The notes beneath the pieces were generated by a model, which was not told the origin of the DNA, did no database searches, and saw only the letters and a program-made list of their open reading frames with translations. Below, one piece after another: positions 8,716 through 16,934 of a DNA stretch of 26,183 nt. Every line of letters begins with the position of its first letter. Positions within the stretch are counted from its first letter, which is position 1. Origin of the DNA: Mxb001 sp051007175 (GTDB taxonomy: Bacteria > Actinomycetota > Actinomycetes > S36-B12); assembly GCA_051007175.1 (NCBI GenBank), contig JBPCSL010000045.1:1-26183 (forward strand), in the 5' to 3' direction. The position numbers and the translations under genes were made by a program.

Positions 8716-9605
8716 CAGCCGCCCTCCGCCGTGGTCGTGGGAGTAGCTGAGGGGGTGATCGGCTGGCGGTCGGTGCGCTCCGGCGCCCGCAGCACGACGC
8801 CGACGATGTCCACCTGCGAGATGTCGACGTAGGGCTGGACCACCGCCGAGCGGGTGAGCTGTCCCTGAGAACCCTTCATCTCCGACACGGTTCCGATGGG
8901 GATGCCGGGCGCATAGGGCCGGTCCCCCTCGGACCCGTAGGTCACGATGACGTCGCCGATCTCGACCGTGGCGAGGGGGTCGAGCAGCTGCATCTGCAGG
9001 ACGTCCTGCCGTCCGGTCCCCGACACGATGCCGATCTGGGAGGTGCCGGACAGCCGCCCACCCACCGACGAGGTCGCATCCACGATGAGCAGCACTGTCG
9101 AGGTGCTCGGCCCCACGGAAATGATGCGCCCGACGAGCCCCTTGCCGCTGATCACCGACATGTCGCGCTCGACGCCGTCACGGGAGCCGACGTCTAGCGT
9201 GACGGTCCACGCGAAGCCCTGCGCGGGGCCCACGGCGATGACCTGGGCGGGGACGGTCTCGTAGCCATTGGCGGCGACGAGCCCGAGGAGTGCATCGAGG
9301 TCGGCGACGCGTGCCTTGTCACTGGCCACCGTGTCGAGCTCAGCGCGCAGGCTGTCGTTCTGCGCCTGCAGATCGGCGATCTGCTGGTCCTTTTCGCCGA
9401 TGCTGCCGAGGCTGTCGACGAAGTCGCGCACCGGGATCACTACGGCAGCGGACGCGCGCTCGAGCGGGCCGAGTGTCACCTCGCCTGCCGCACGCAGCGG
9501 AGCGAGCGGGCCGCCCTCGCTTCCGCGCAGGTCGAGGATGATGAGGGTCACTGAGATGAGGACCAGGATCGCCAGGACGATGCGCGCGCGCCGGGTGTCT
9601 CTCAT
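8715..9605 (-). CDS. mreC: MreC, rod shape-determining protein
   Basis: Protein of 296 aa. An N-terminal membrane anchor (about residues 8-26) is followed by a coiled-coil stretch (about 68-107, KDQQIADLQAQNDSLRAELD). After that comes the extracytoplasmic beta-barrel pair containing VTLDVGSRDGVERDM and GLVGRIISVGPSTS. The last roughly 25 residues are a Pro/Thr-rich low-complexity tail. MreC links cytoplasmic MreB to the periplasm-facing wall synthases and activates PBP2. It starts 25 bp after the mreB stop. No clear Shine-Dalgarno is seen before its ATG, so it may depend on read-through from mreB translation. Confidence 0.95.
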   Translation of the reverse strand: MRDTRRARIVLAILVLISVTLIILDLRGSEGGPLAPLRAAGEVTLGPLERASAAVVIPVRDFVDSLGSIGEKDQQIADLQAQNDSLRAELDTVASDKARVADLDALLGLVAANGYETVPAQVIAVGPAQGFAWTVTLDVGSRDGVERDMSVISGKGLVGRIISVGPSTSTVLLIVDATSSVGGRLSGTSQIGIVSGTGRQDVLQMQLLDPLATVEIGDVIVTYGSEGDRPYAPGIPIGTVSEMKGSQGQLTRSAVVQPYVDISQVDIVGVVLRAPERTDRQPITPSATPTTTAEGG

Positions 9606-9630
9606 GACGGGAGGATGCTGGGGCCGACCC

Positions 9631-10662
9631 CTAGTGCCGCGGCTCGGAGATCAGCACCTGCTGGAGAGCCTCGAACTCCTCCACGCACTTGCCGGAGCCC
9701 AGGGCTACGCAGTCGAGTGGATCGTCGGCGACGATGATGGGCATCCCTGTCTCGTGGCGCAGGCGCTCGTCGAGGCCCTTGAGCAGGGCGCCCCCACCCG
9801 TGAGGACGATGCCGCGGTCCATGATGTCGCCGGAGAGCTCCGGAGGGGTGCGGTCGAGGGTCGTCTTGACCACGTCGACGATGGCGTTCACGGGCTCGTC
9901 GATGGCTCGACGGATCTCCTCGGCGGTCACCACGACGGTGCGGGGCAGGCCGCTCACGAGGTCGCGGCCGCGGATCTCGGCGTGGGGCTCATCCGGTATC
10001 GGGAACGCCGAGCCGATCGCGACCTTGATCTCCTCCGCCGTGCGCTCGCCGAGAAGAAGCGAGTACTCCTTCTTCACGTACTGAATGATCGCGTTGTCGA
10101 GCTCGTCACCGCCGACACGAATCGAGATCGACGTCACGATGCCACCGAGCGAGATGACCGCGACCTCGGTCGTGCCGCCGCCGATGTCGACGACCATGTT
10201 GCCGGTCGGCTCGTGCACGGGCAGGTTTGCTCCGATGGCGGCCGCCATCGGCTCTTCGATGATGTAGACCTTGCGGGCGCCGGCGGCGTAACCGGCATCC
10301 TTGACGGCACGCTGCTCGACCCCGGTGATGCCGGAGGGGACGCAGATGACGAGGCGCGGCTTCGCGAGGTGGCGGCGGCGGTGCACCTTCTGGATGAAGT
10401 AGCGCAGCATCCGCTCGGTGGTGTCGAAGTCGGCGATGACGCCATCCTTGAGGGGCCGGATGGCGACGATATTGCCCGGGGTGCGACCGATCATCTTCTT
10501 GGCGTCGGCCCCTACCGCGAGGATGCCTCCGGTGTTCTGGTTGATCGCCACCACCGAGGGCTCATTGAGGACGATCCCGCGCCCGCGGACGTAGACGAGG
10601 GTGTTCGCGGTGCCGAGGTCGACGGCCATGTCACGGCCGACGAATGACATCGTGTTGGACAA
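9631..10662 (-). CDS. mreB: MreB, actin-like rod shape-determining protein
   Basis: Actin-family ATPase that guides lateral cell-wall synthesis beneath the membrane. Seen in the sequence are the phosphate-1 loop (AVDLGTANTLVYV), the phosphate-2 region (VVDIGGGTTEVAV) and the adenosine motif (LTGGGALLKGLD). The C-terminus EEFEALQQVL closely matches streptomycete MreB. I place the start at TTG (10662-10660, reading MSNTMSFVGRD) because an AGGGAAGG ribosome binding site (10672-10679) sits 9 nt upstream. The in-frame ATG at 10650 has no ribosome binding site but is the conventional family start. Length is 343 aa (339 from the ATG). It is the first gene of the mre-rod run and probably has its own promoter. 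Confidence 0.95.
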   Translation of the reverse strand: MSNTMSFVGRDMAVDLGTANTLVYVRGRGIVLNEPSVVAINQNTGGILAVGADAKKMIGRTPGNIVAIRPLKDGVIADFDTTERMLRYFIQKVHRRRHLAKPRLVICVPSGITGVEQRAVKDAGYAAGARKVYIIEEPMAAAIGANLPVHEPTGNMVVDIGGGTTEVAVISLGGIVTSISIRVGGDELDNAIIQYVKKEYSLLLGERTAEEIKVAIGSAFPIPDEPHAEIRGRDLVSGLPRTVVVTAEEIRRAIDEPVNAIVDVVKTTLDRTPPELSGDIMDRGIVLTGGGALLKGLDERLRHETGMPIIVADDPLDCVALGSGKCVEEFEALQQVLISEPRH

Positions 10663-10718
10663 CGCGACGAGCCTTCCCTGCGTGCGAGCCGCGAGGCCCG
10701 CTCTGACACGTGGCAACC

Positions 10719-10724
10719 ATCGTA
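10719..10724 (-). promoter_or_regulatory. Candidate -10 element for mreB
   Basis: The minus strand reads TACGAT, a good match to the actinobacterial -10 pattern TANNNT. It lies about 57 bp upstream of the TTG start of mreB. A weak TTCGGG sits roughly 18 bp further upstream and could be a -35. This would let the mre-rod genes be transcribed apart from folC-ndk. It is a pattern match only. Confidence 0.35.
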
Positions 10725-10759
10725 CGGGCAGGGAGTCATTCCCCCGAATCCACGAGGGG

Positions 10760-12127
10760 CTACGCCTCGCCCACCCTCGTGGCCCGCGCGATCTCGAGCT
10801 CGCGCAGCGCGCTCTCGAGGCGGGCCCGTGTCCCCTCGTCAACGGACAGCCCGAACGCCGTCGTGACAGCAGCACCGAGGTCGGCTCGGTAGTCGTGACC
10901 GCGGCTTTCGAACTTGCCGGGCTTGATGTTCGTCGCGAAGAGGGTGTCCACCATGACCTGCGCCCAGGTGATGCCCGGCGCCCACAGCATCTCCTCGGGC
11001 ACGTTCCGGCCGCGCGGCCGACTTGCCAGCCACGGCGGCCGCCGATAGGCGATCGTGGGCTCGAAGCGCACGACGGGGTCGCCGTCGTGCTCGAGGAACC
11101 ACACACGGGGGCGGGGCTGCGGCAGCGGATCGGGGATCTGCTCCGGGCGATCGATAGTGAAGGACTCCCCCGCGACCGCCGCGTGGAAGGCCACCGACTC
11201 CGGTCCGCCGGGCGTGCCCACCCAGAGGGCGGCGTCGACACCGAAGCGATCGAGGTCGGCTGTTCCCTCCGCGACCGCTGCCTCCTGCACACGCGCCCCA
11301 AGGCTCTCGCCGTACAGCAGGATGCGCGGCCGCCGCTCTCGTCCTGCGAGATCCGCCGTGATGCCTTCGATAAGAAGTCGCTGCGTGACCGCGGCCATCG
11401 GCACGCGATTCAACGACAGGAACGATGGAAGCAATCCGTAGCCGACAGCGACCGACGCGCAGTCTCCGCGCGTGAGGATCTCCAACACGTCGACGGGCGT
11501 GGGATTCGCGTAGCCACTGCCCGCCGGCGAGCCGATGAGCAGGTGAGAACGGTCGTAGGCCCCGGTGCGGCGGAGCTCCCGCAGGGCCAGGTCGACCCGG
11601 GCCTCCGGGGTAGGCGCCGAGTCGAAGCCGACGAAAACCCGCGCCCCGGTCATCAGGGGCGCCTGGCCCGTCACCTGCTCGACGACGGCCGAGGGCACGC
11701 TGGAGCCGAGGAAGCGGGCACCCTCCCGACCCACGGTGGAGAAGTCCACGAGGGACCCGGGGCCGCCCGAGACCGTCTCGAGGGCCGGCGCGGCCGCGAA
11801 CCCGGACTCGATGACCCGGCCGCCGGGGGTGAGCCGTGCCCGGGCCTGGGACTCGGCCACGCGGACCGCGCCGACGGCGCCGGCGGTGCCAAGAGCAGCC
11901 ACGGCGAGGCGCGCCGCGCGGCGGCGCATCGTCGGCGACGACGAGCGCAGGCCGATGCCTCCAGCCGTGAGGTACGCGGTCCCCGCGGTGACGGTGCCCA
12001 GCACCGCGATCACGGCAGGGCGAATGCGACCGGGCCACGGCACGAGCGTGGGGCGCGATGCGACATACGCGGCCGCGGCGCCCGCCGCGGCGGAGACGCC
12101 GAGGCGCGCTCCTGTGCGCGCGCGCAT
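10760..12127 (-). CDS. Alpha/beta-hydrolase family protein (PF10081-like), membrane-anchored
   Basis: Protein of 455 aa. The C-terminal two thirds resemble the actinobacterial alpha/beta-hydrolase family PF10081, with RVFVGFDSAPTPEARVDLAL, then a RTGAYDRSHLL segment, then the nucleophile elbow GESLG (Ser275), and LWVGTPGGPE after it. The N-terminus holds three weakly hydrophobic Ala-rich stretches within residues 8-90 that may cross the membrane. Substrates of this family are unknown to me; lipid or wall ester hydrolysis is possible but unproven. The ATG at 12127 is only two bases after the ndk stop, so the gene is probably the last in the folC-DUF4233-ndk operon. It stands between ndk and mreB, which are adjacent in the Streptomyces order I recall. 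Confidence 0.8.
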   Translation of the reverse strand: MRARTGARLGVSAAAGAAAAYVASRPTLVPWPGRIRPAVIAVLGTVTAGTAYLTAGGIGLRSSSPTMRRRAARLAVAALGTAGAVGAVRVAESQARARLTPGGRVIESGFAAAPALETVSGGPGSLVDFSTVGREGARFLGSSVPSAVVEQVTGQAPLMTGARVFVGFDSAPTPEARVDLALRELRRTGAYDRSHLLIGSPAGSGYANPTPVDVLEILTRGDCASVAVGYGLLPSFLSLNRVPMAAVTQRLLIEGITADLAGRERRPRILLYGESLGARVQEAAVAEGTADLDRFGVDAALWVGTPGGPESVAFHAAVAGESFTIDRPEQIPDPLPQPRPRVWFLEHDGDPVVRFEPTIAYRRPPWLASRPRGRNVPEEMLWAPGITWAQVMVDTLFATNIKPGKFESRGHDYRADLGAAVTTAFGLSVDEGTRARLESALRELEIARATRVGEA

Positions 12128-12129
12128 AG

Positions 12130-12540
12130 TCAGGCCAGGCCTGGGAAGAAGAGCGCGATCTCCCGCGCGGCCGACTCCTCGGAGTCAGAGCCGTGCGTCA
12201 CGTTGAACTGGGTCTCGGTCGCGAGATCGCCGCGGATGGTGCCGGGCGCAGCATTGACGGGATTGGTCGCGCCCATCATCGTGCGCCACGAGACGATGGC
12301 CTCCGGCCCCTCGATGACCGCGGCGAGGAGCGGGCCCGAGGTGATGAAGGACACGAGGTCCGCGAAGAAGGGCTTCTCGCGATGCTCGGCGTAGTGCTCC
12401 TCGGCCACCGCCGCCGGGAGGGTGCGCAGCTCCAGGGCCACGAGGCGGAATCCCTTGCGCTCGATGCGCGACAGCACCTCCCCCACCAGGCCGCGGGCGA
12501 CGCCGTCGGGCTTGACGAGAACAAGGGTGCGCTGGGTCAC
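12130..12540 (-). CDS. ndk: Nucleoside diphosphate kinase
   Basis: Protein of 136 aa, the usual bacterial length. It transfers the gamma-phosphate from ATP to other NDPs through a phosphohistidine. The N-terminal RTLVLVKPDGVARGL and the active-site NVTHGSDSEESA, with its catalytic histidine, are both present. The start is GTG at 12540-12538, with AGGAG six bases upstream (about 12547-12551). The frame extends upstream without family similarity, so I reject longer starts. It lies between DUF4233 and the hydrolase gene, in the common actinobacterial folC-DUF4233-ndk arrangement. Confidence 0.97.
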   Translation of the reverse strand: MTQRTLVLVKPDGVARGLVGEVLSRIERKGFRLVALELRTLPAAVAEEHYAEHREKPFFADLVSFITSGPLLAAVIEGPEAIVSWRTMMGATNPVNAAPGTIRGDLATETQFNVTHGSDSEESAAREIALFFPGLA

Positions 12541-12578
12541 GAAAGGCTCCTGATGTGGACTGGCAGTGGGGTGCGAGA

Positions 12579-12899
12579 CTACCCGGCGCGCCGATCCGCC
12601 TCTCGACCCAGGCGGATGGCGACGGCCCAGAGCAGCGCAAAGATCCCGCCCACGATGAACATCACCGGGGCCAGGAGGCCCGTCATGACGACGAGCGCCT
12701 GCAGCACCCAGCCGACCGGGATCGCCCACGGGCGCGTCACGTAGCGGGCGAGCACGATGAGCGCGATGGCGAGGGCCACGCCCGCCGTGATCGCCACCGC
12801 GGGGGCGACGGGCACCGTGCCCACCATGATGACGACGGGGATGGCGAGGATGACGACGATGGCCTCCAGCGCCAGCACCGACGCACCCAGGACTCTCAT
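12579..12899 (-). CDS. DUF4233 membrane protein
   Basis: Protein of 106 aa, mostly hydrophobic, with about four predicted membrane segments. It has a GWVLQALVVMTGLLAPVMF stretch and an FALLWAVAIRLG C-terminus, both typical of the DUF4233 family found beside folC in actinomycetes. It starts with ATG 13 bp after the folC stop and ends 38 bp before ndk, so the three are very probably co-transcribed. The function is unknown. Confidence 0.85.
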   Translation of the reverse strand: MRVLGASVLALEAIVVILAIPVVIMVGTVPVAPAVAITAGVALAIALIVLARYVTRPWAIPVGWVLQALVVMTGLLAPVMFIVGGIFALLWAVAIRLGREADRRAG

Positions 12900-12912
12900 T
12901 GCCTGACCCCGA

Positions 12913-14295
12913 TCACGAGCGCCGCAGCAGGGCGCGCGCCTGCCCGGCCGTCACCACCGAGCCGGTGACGATGACCCCCGAGGCGGCATAGGTATCCGCC
13001 TCCTCGGCGAGACGGATACCCGCGTCGAGGGCGTCGTCGAAGCGAGGGCACACCTCCACGCGGTCTTCGCCGAAGATCTCCTGCGCGAGCGCGGCGAGAT
13101 CGTCCACGGGAAGCCGCCGCGGCGAGGAGTTCTGGGTCACGACAATCTCGTCGAGCACCGGCTCCAGTGCCAGGAGGATGCCGCGCGCATCCTTCTCCCC
13201 GAGCACCGCGATGACGCCGACCAGGTGCGTGAAGGCGAAGGCCTCCGACAGGGCGTCCGCGAGGGCGCTCGCGCCCGCGGGATTGTGGGCCGCATCGACG
13301 ATGACGGTCGGTCCGCGGCGAACGACCTCGAGTCGGCCCGGCGACTCGACGTCGGCGAACCCCTGCCGCACCGCATCGATGTCGAGGGCGAAGGCGCCGC
13401 CACCGAGGAAGGCCTCGACGACGGCCAGGGCCACCGCCGCATTGTCGGCCTGGAACCTTCCGAAGAGCGGGATGAAGACTTCCTCATAAGTGCCGGAGAG
13501 CCCCTGGAGGTCGAGGAGCTGGCCGCCGACGGCCACGGTGCGATCGATCACCCAGAAGTTGTCGCCCTCCCACGCCAGCGACGCCTGCATCTCGGACGCC
13601 CGCGCCCGCAGCACCGCGGCAGCTCCCTCCGCCTGCCGCGCGCTGACGGCGAAGCAACCCTCGCGGATGATGCCCGCCTTCTCCTCGGCGATCGCCTCGA
13701 CCGTGTCGCCCAGGATCTCCGTGTGATCGAGGTCGACACGCGTGAGGACGGCCACCTGAGGCACGCACACCGATGTCGCATCCCAGGTGCCCCCCATGCC
13801 CACCTCGATGACGGCGACGTCCACGGGCGCATCGGCGAAGGCGGCGTACGCCATCGCCGTGAGCGTCTCGAAGAAGGTCACCGGCGTGCCGCCCTGGTCC
13901 TCGGCACGGGCATCCACGGCCGCAATGTAGGGCGCGGTATCGCGGGCTACTCGCAGGAACGTGTCGGCGTCGATAGGCACCCCGTCGATCTCGATGCGCT
14001 CCCTCACGTCCACCAGGTGGGGACTTGTGAAGAGCCCGGTTCGCAGTCCAAAGGCGCGCAGCAGGCTCGCGATCATGCGGGCCGTGGACGACTTCCCGTT
14101 GGTGCCGGTGACCTGGATGACGGGGTAGGCGCCCTGGGGGGCGCCCATGAGGTCCATGATCGCGGCGATGCGGTCAAGGGAGGGCTCGATCGCGTTCTCG
14201 GGCCACCGGCCCAGGAGCTGGGCCTCGAGGGACGCATAGTCCGACGGCACCAGGGCGCCGCTCGATTCGCCGTCTGCCTCCGCCACAGTCGCCAC
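12913..14295 (-). CDS. folC: Folylpolyglutamate synthase / dihydrofolate synthase
   Basis: Protein of 460 aa of the Mur-ligase superfamily. It adds glutamate to dihydropteroate and/or folates in the cytosol, using ATP. Visible are the P-loop TGTNGKSS (63-70), the TGLFTSPHLVDVRERI segment, EVGMGGTWDATS (ATP/Mg binding), and the DAAHNPAGA motif of the Mur-ligase C-terminal domain. The longest start is GTG at 14295. An in-frame GTG at 14286-14284 (codon 4) is an alternative and could be a leaderless start, because TAGTGT lies seven bases before it on the same strand. The gene is divergent from valS across 27 bp and heads the folC-DUF4233-ndk-hydrolase run. Confidence 0.95.
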   Translation of the reverse strand: MATVAEADGESSGALVPSDYASLEAQLLGRWPENAIEPSLDRIAAIMDLMGAPQGAYPVIQVTGTNGKSSTARMIASLLRAFGLRTGLFTSPHLVDVRERIEIDGVPIDADTFLRVARDTAPYIAAVDARAEDQGGTPVTFFETLTAMAYAAFADAPVDVAVIEVGMGGTWDATSVCVPQVAVLTRVDLDHTEILGDTVEAIAEEKAGIIREGCFAVSARQAEGAAAVLRARASEMQASLAWEGDNFWVIDRTVAVGGQLLDLQGLSGTYEEVFIPLFGRFQADNAAVALAVVEAFLGGGAFALDIDAVRQGFADVESPGRLEVVRRGPTVIVDAAHNPAGASALADALSEAFAFTHLVGVIAVLGEKDARGILLALEPVLDEIVVTQNSSPRRLPVDDLAALAQEIFGEDRVEVCPRFDDALDAGIRLAEEADTYAASGVIVTGSVVTAGQARALLRRS

Positions 14296-14314
14296 ACTAG
14301 TGGCCGCCTAGGAT
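14294..14314. promoter_or_regulatory. Compact divergent folC/valS promoter region
   Basis: The gap between the two divergent genes is 27 bp. Plus strand: TAGGAT at 14309-14314 is followed by eight bases and then the valS ATG (14323). Minus strand: TAGTGT at 14299-14294 is followed by seven bases and then a GTG at 14286 in the folC frame. Both look like -10 elements placed for leaderless or nearly leaderless transcripts, which are common in actinobacteria. The AGGA inside TAGGAT could instead act as a weak ribosome binding site for valS. No -35 is convincing. Confidence 0.4.
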
Positions 14315-14322
14315 GACCGCCC

Positions 14323-16869
14323 ATGAGTGCCCGCCTGCCCGACAAGCCCAGCATCGACGGCATCGAGCAGCGGTGGGTGCAGAGGTGGGAGGACGACGGC
14401 ACCTACCGATTCGATCGGTCCCGGCCCCGCGACGAGGTCTACTCGATCGACACTCCCCCGCCCACGGTGAGCGGGTCGCTACACGTGGGACATGTCTTCT
14501 CCTATACGCACACGGACTGCATCGCGCGCTATAAGCGCATGCGGGGCTTCTCCGTCTTCTACCCGATGGGGTGGGATGACAATGGCCTGCCCACTGAGCG
14601 TCGCGTCCAGAACTACTACGGGGTGCGCTGCGATCCCTCGCTCCCCTACGACCCCTCCTTCGAGCCGCCGGCCGAGCCGGACGCCAAGAACCAGCTGCCC
14701 ATCTCCCGGCGCAATTTCGTCGAGCTCTGCGAGCGCCTCACGGTCGAGGACGAGGTCGCCTTCGAGGAGCTCTGGCGGCGGCTCGGGCTGTCGATCGACT
14801 GGACGCAGACCTACCAGACCATCGATGACAACGCCCGCGCTGTCTCGCAGCGGGCCTTCCTGCGCAACCTCGCGCGAGGCGAGGCCTACCAGGCCGAGGC
14901 GCCGACGCTGTGGGATGTCACCTTCCGCACGGCGGTGGCACAGGCCGAGCTCGAGGATCGCGAGCGCCCCGGGGCCTACCACCGGATCGGGTTCCCGCGC
15001 ACCGACGGCGGCGAGCCGGTCTACATCGAGACGACGCGACCCGAGCTCATCCCCGCCTGCGTCGCCCTCGTCGCACACCCCGACGACGAGCGCTACCAGC
15101 CGCTCTTCGGCTCGACGGTGCGCACGCCGGTCTTCGGTGTCGAGGTGCCCGTGGTGGCGCACGCGCTGGCCGATCCCGAGAAGGGCTCCGGCATCGCCAT
15201 GATCTGCACCTTCGGCGATCTCACCGACGTCACCTGGTGGCGTGAGCTCCAGCTGCCGACGCGACCCATCATCGGCTGGGACGGGCGCGTCCTGCCCGAG
15301 ACGCCCGACTGGCTGGAGACCCCGCAGGCCCAGGCGGCGTACTCCGAGCTCGCCGGCAAGACCGCCCACTCGGCCAAGGAGCGCATCGTCGAGCTGCTGC
15401 GCGAGTCGGGCGACATGGTCGGCGAGCCTCGCGAGATCACGCACGCGGTGAAGTTCTTCGAGAAGGGCGACCGCCCGCTCGAGATCGTCACGACGCGCCA
15501 GTGGTACCTCACCAACGGCGGCCGCGGCGAGGAGTTGCGCGAGCGCCTCCTCCAGCGCGGCGCGGAGCTGCACTGGCACCCGTCGCACATGCAGGTGCGC
15601 TACGAGAACTGGGTCGAGGGCCTCAACGGGGATTGGCTCATCTCGCGGCAGCGCTTCTTCGGCGTGCCCATCCCGCTGTGGTATCAGCTCGATGGCGACG
15701 CCAACCCCCTCTACGACTCCCCTCTCATCCCCGATGACTCTCTGCTACCGATCGATCCCTCGAGCGATGCGCCCGCGGGCTACACGGAAGCCCAGCGCGG
15801 CAAGCCGGGTGGCTTCGTCGGAGACCCCGATGTCATGGACACCTGGGCCACGTCGTCGCTGTCACCGCAGATCGCCGGCGGTTGGTCGCGCGACGAGGAC
15901 CTGTGGTCCCGCGTCTTCCCCATGGACCTGCGCCCCCAGGCACACGAGATCATCCGCACCTGGCTCTTCTCCACGGTCGTGCGCAGCCACCTGGAGTTCG
16001 ACCGGCTGCCGTGGAGCGATGCCGCCATCAGCGGCTGGATCCTCGACCCGGACCGCAAGAAGATGAGCAAGTCCAAGGGGAACGTCGTCACCCCGATGGG
16101 CCTGCTCGACGAGCACGGCTCCGATGCGGTCCGCTACTGGGCCGCCTCCGGGCGCCCCGGCACCGACACGGCGTTCGACGTGGGACAGATGAAGATCGGC
16201 CGGCGGCTCGCGATCAAGATCCTCAACGCGTCGAAGTTCGTGCTCGGCTTCGACCCGGTGCCCGATGCCTCCGCGGTCACCGAACCTCTCGACCGGGCGA
16301 TGCTCGCCGAGCTTGCCGAGACCGTTCGCCTCGCGACCGAGGCATTCGAGGACTACAACTACACACGGGCGCTGGAGTTGGCGGAGACCTTCTTCTGGTC
16401 CTTCACCGATGACCATGTTGAGTTGGTGAAGGATCGCGCGTACGGCGGTCAGGGGACCGCGGCCGCGGCGTCGGCCAAGGCAGCCTTGGCCATCGCCCTC
16501 GACGTTCAATTGCGACTCTTCGCGCCGTTCCTCCCGTTCGTCACCGAGGACGTCTGGTCGTGGTGGCAGGAGGGCTCGGTCCACGCGGCCTCCTGGCCCT
16601 CGGCAGAGGAGATCCTGCAGGTGGCCGCCGACGGTGACCGCCTCGTCGTCGCCGACACCGCGGTCGCCCTGTCGGGCGTGCGCCGGGCCAAGAGCGAAGC
16701 CAAGGCGTCGATGAAGGCTGAAGTGTCGCGTGCAGTGATCTCCGGCCCCGCCGATGCCCTGGCCCGGATCGACTCGGTGGCGGGCGACCTCGAGGCAGCA
16801 GGCTCCATCGGCGAGCTCGTGCTCGAGGCGGGCGGCGACTCGATCAGCGTCGACGTGACGCTCGCCTAG
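14323..16869 (+). CDS. valS: Valyl-tRNA synthetase
   Basis: Class I aminoacyl-tRNA synthetase of 848 aa. It charges tRNA-Val and edits mischarged threonine. The HIGH-type motif is HVGH (54-57) within PPPTVSGSLHVGH. The KMSKS loop is at 580-584. The CP1 editing domain carries GAYHRIGFPRTDGGEPVYIETT, and the C-terminal part has a short Lys/Ala-rich coiled segment. The sequence resembles the valine enzyme of other actinomycetes, for example through GWDDNGLPTERRVQNYYGV. The start is ATG at 14323. The gene runs on the opposite strand from folC and clpX, whereas in the Streptomyces order I recall valS and folC point the same way. The TAG stop is followed after two bases by a 63-bp palindrome. Confidence 0.97.
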   Translation: MSARLPDKPSIDGIEQRWVQRWEDDGTYRFDRSRPRDEVYSIDTPPPTVSGSLHVGHVFSYTHTDCIARYKRMRGFSVFYPMGWDDNGLPTERRVQNYYGVRCDPSLPYDPSFEPPAEPDAKNQLPISRRNFVELCERLTVEDEVAFEELWRRLGLSIDWTQTYQTIDDNARAVSQRAFLRNLARGEAYQAEAPTLWDVTFRTAVAQAELEDRERPGAYHRIGFPRTDGGEPVYIETTRPELIPACVALVAHPDDERYQPLFGSTVRTPVFGVEVPVVAHALADPEKGSGIAMICTFGDLTDVTWWRELQLPTRPIIGWDGRVLPETPDWLETPQAQAAYSELAGKTAHSAKERIVELLRESGDMVGEPREITHAVKFFEKGDRPLEIVTTRQWYLTNGGRGEELRERLLQRGAELHWHPSHMQVRYENWVEGLNGDWLISRQRFFGVPIPLWYQLDGDANPLYDSPLIPDDSLLPIDPSSDAPAGYTEAQRGKPGGFVGDPDVMDTWATSSLSPQIAGGWSRDEDLWSRVFPMDLRPQAHEIIRTWLFSTVVRSHLEFDRLPWSDAAISGWILDPDRKKMSKSKGNVVTPMGLLDEHGSDAVRYWAASGRPGTDTAFDVGQMKIGRRLAIKILNASKFVLGFDPVPDASAVTEPLDRAMLAELAETVRLATEAFEDYNYTRALELAETFFWSFTDDHVELVKDRAYGGQGTAAAASAKAALAIALDVQLRLFAPFLPFVTEDVWSWWQEGSVHAASWPSAEEILQVAADGDRLVVADTAVALSGVRRAKSEAKASMKAEVSRAVISGPADALARIDSVAGDLEAAGSIGELVLEAGGDSISVDVTLA

Positions 16870-16871
16870 TT

Positions 16872-16934
16872 CGTTGAGTGGCGGGTTATGACACGGATTC
16901 AGACCTGATGGTGGTCATAACCCGCCACTCAACG
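16872..16934. repeat. 63-bp palindromic element, copy 1 (perfect 21-bp stem)
   Basis: Arms at 16872-16892 and 16914-16934 are exact reverse complements (21 bp; the left arm begins cgttgagtggcggg). The 21-base loop contains tcagacctga, itself a small dyad. It begins two bases after the valS stop, and its right arm supplies the final Arg codon and TGA stop of the convergent DUF559 gene. There is no U-run on either side. It is 58/63 identical, in the same orientation, to the element at 17915-17977. It could act as a bidirectional terminator, a REP-like dispersed repeat, or a target of the neighbouring nuclease-like protein. Confidence 0.9.

Noticed and set aside
10735..10760. Possible terminator hairpin after the hydrolase gene
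   Set aside because: Only about four G-C pairs can form around a ten-base loop and no T-run follows; too weak to call.
9631..11301. A 556-codon frame extending mreB upstream by over 200 codons
   Set aside because: The extension is antiframe to the hydrolase gene, and MreB similarity starts at MSFVGRDMAVDLG; a TTG with a ribosome binding site explains the start.
14323..16872. Inversion of valS driven by recombination between palindrome copies
   Set aside because: No copy of the 63-bp element or its arms is visible at the other breakpoint near 14296-14322, so the elements seen do not explain the flip.
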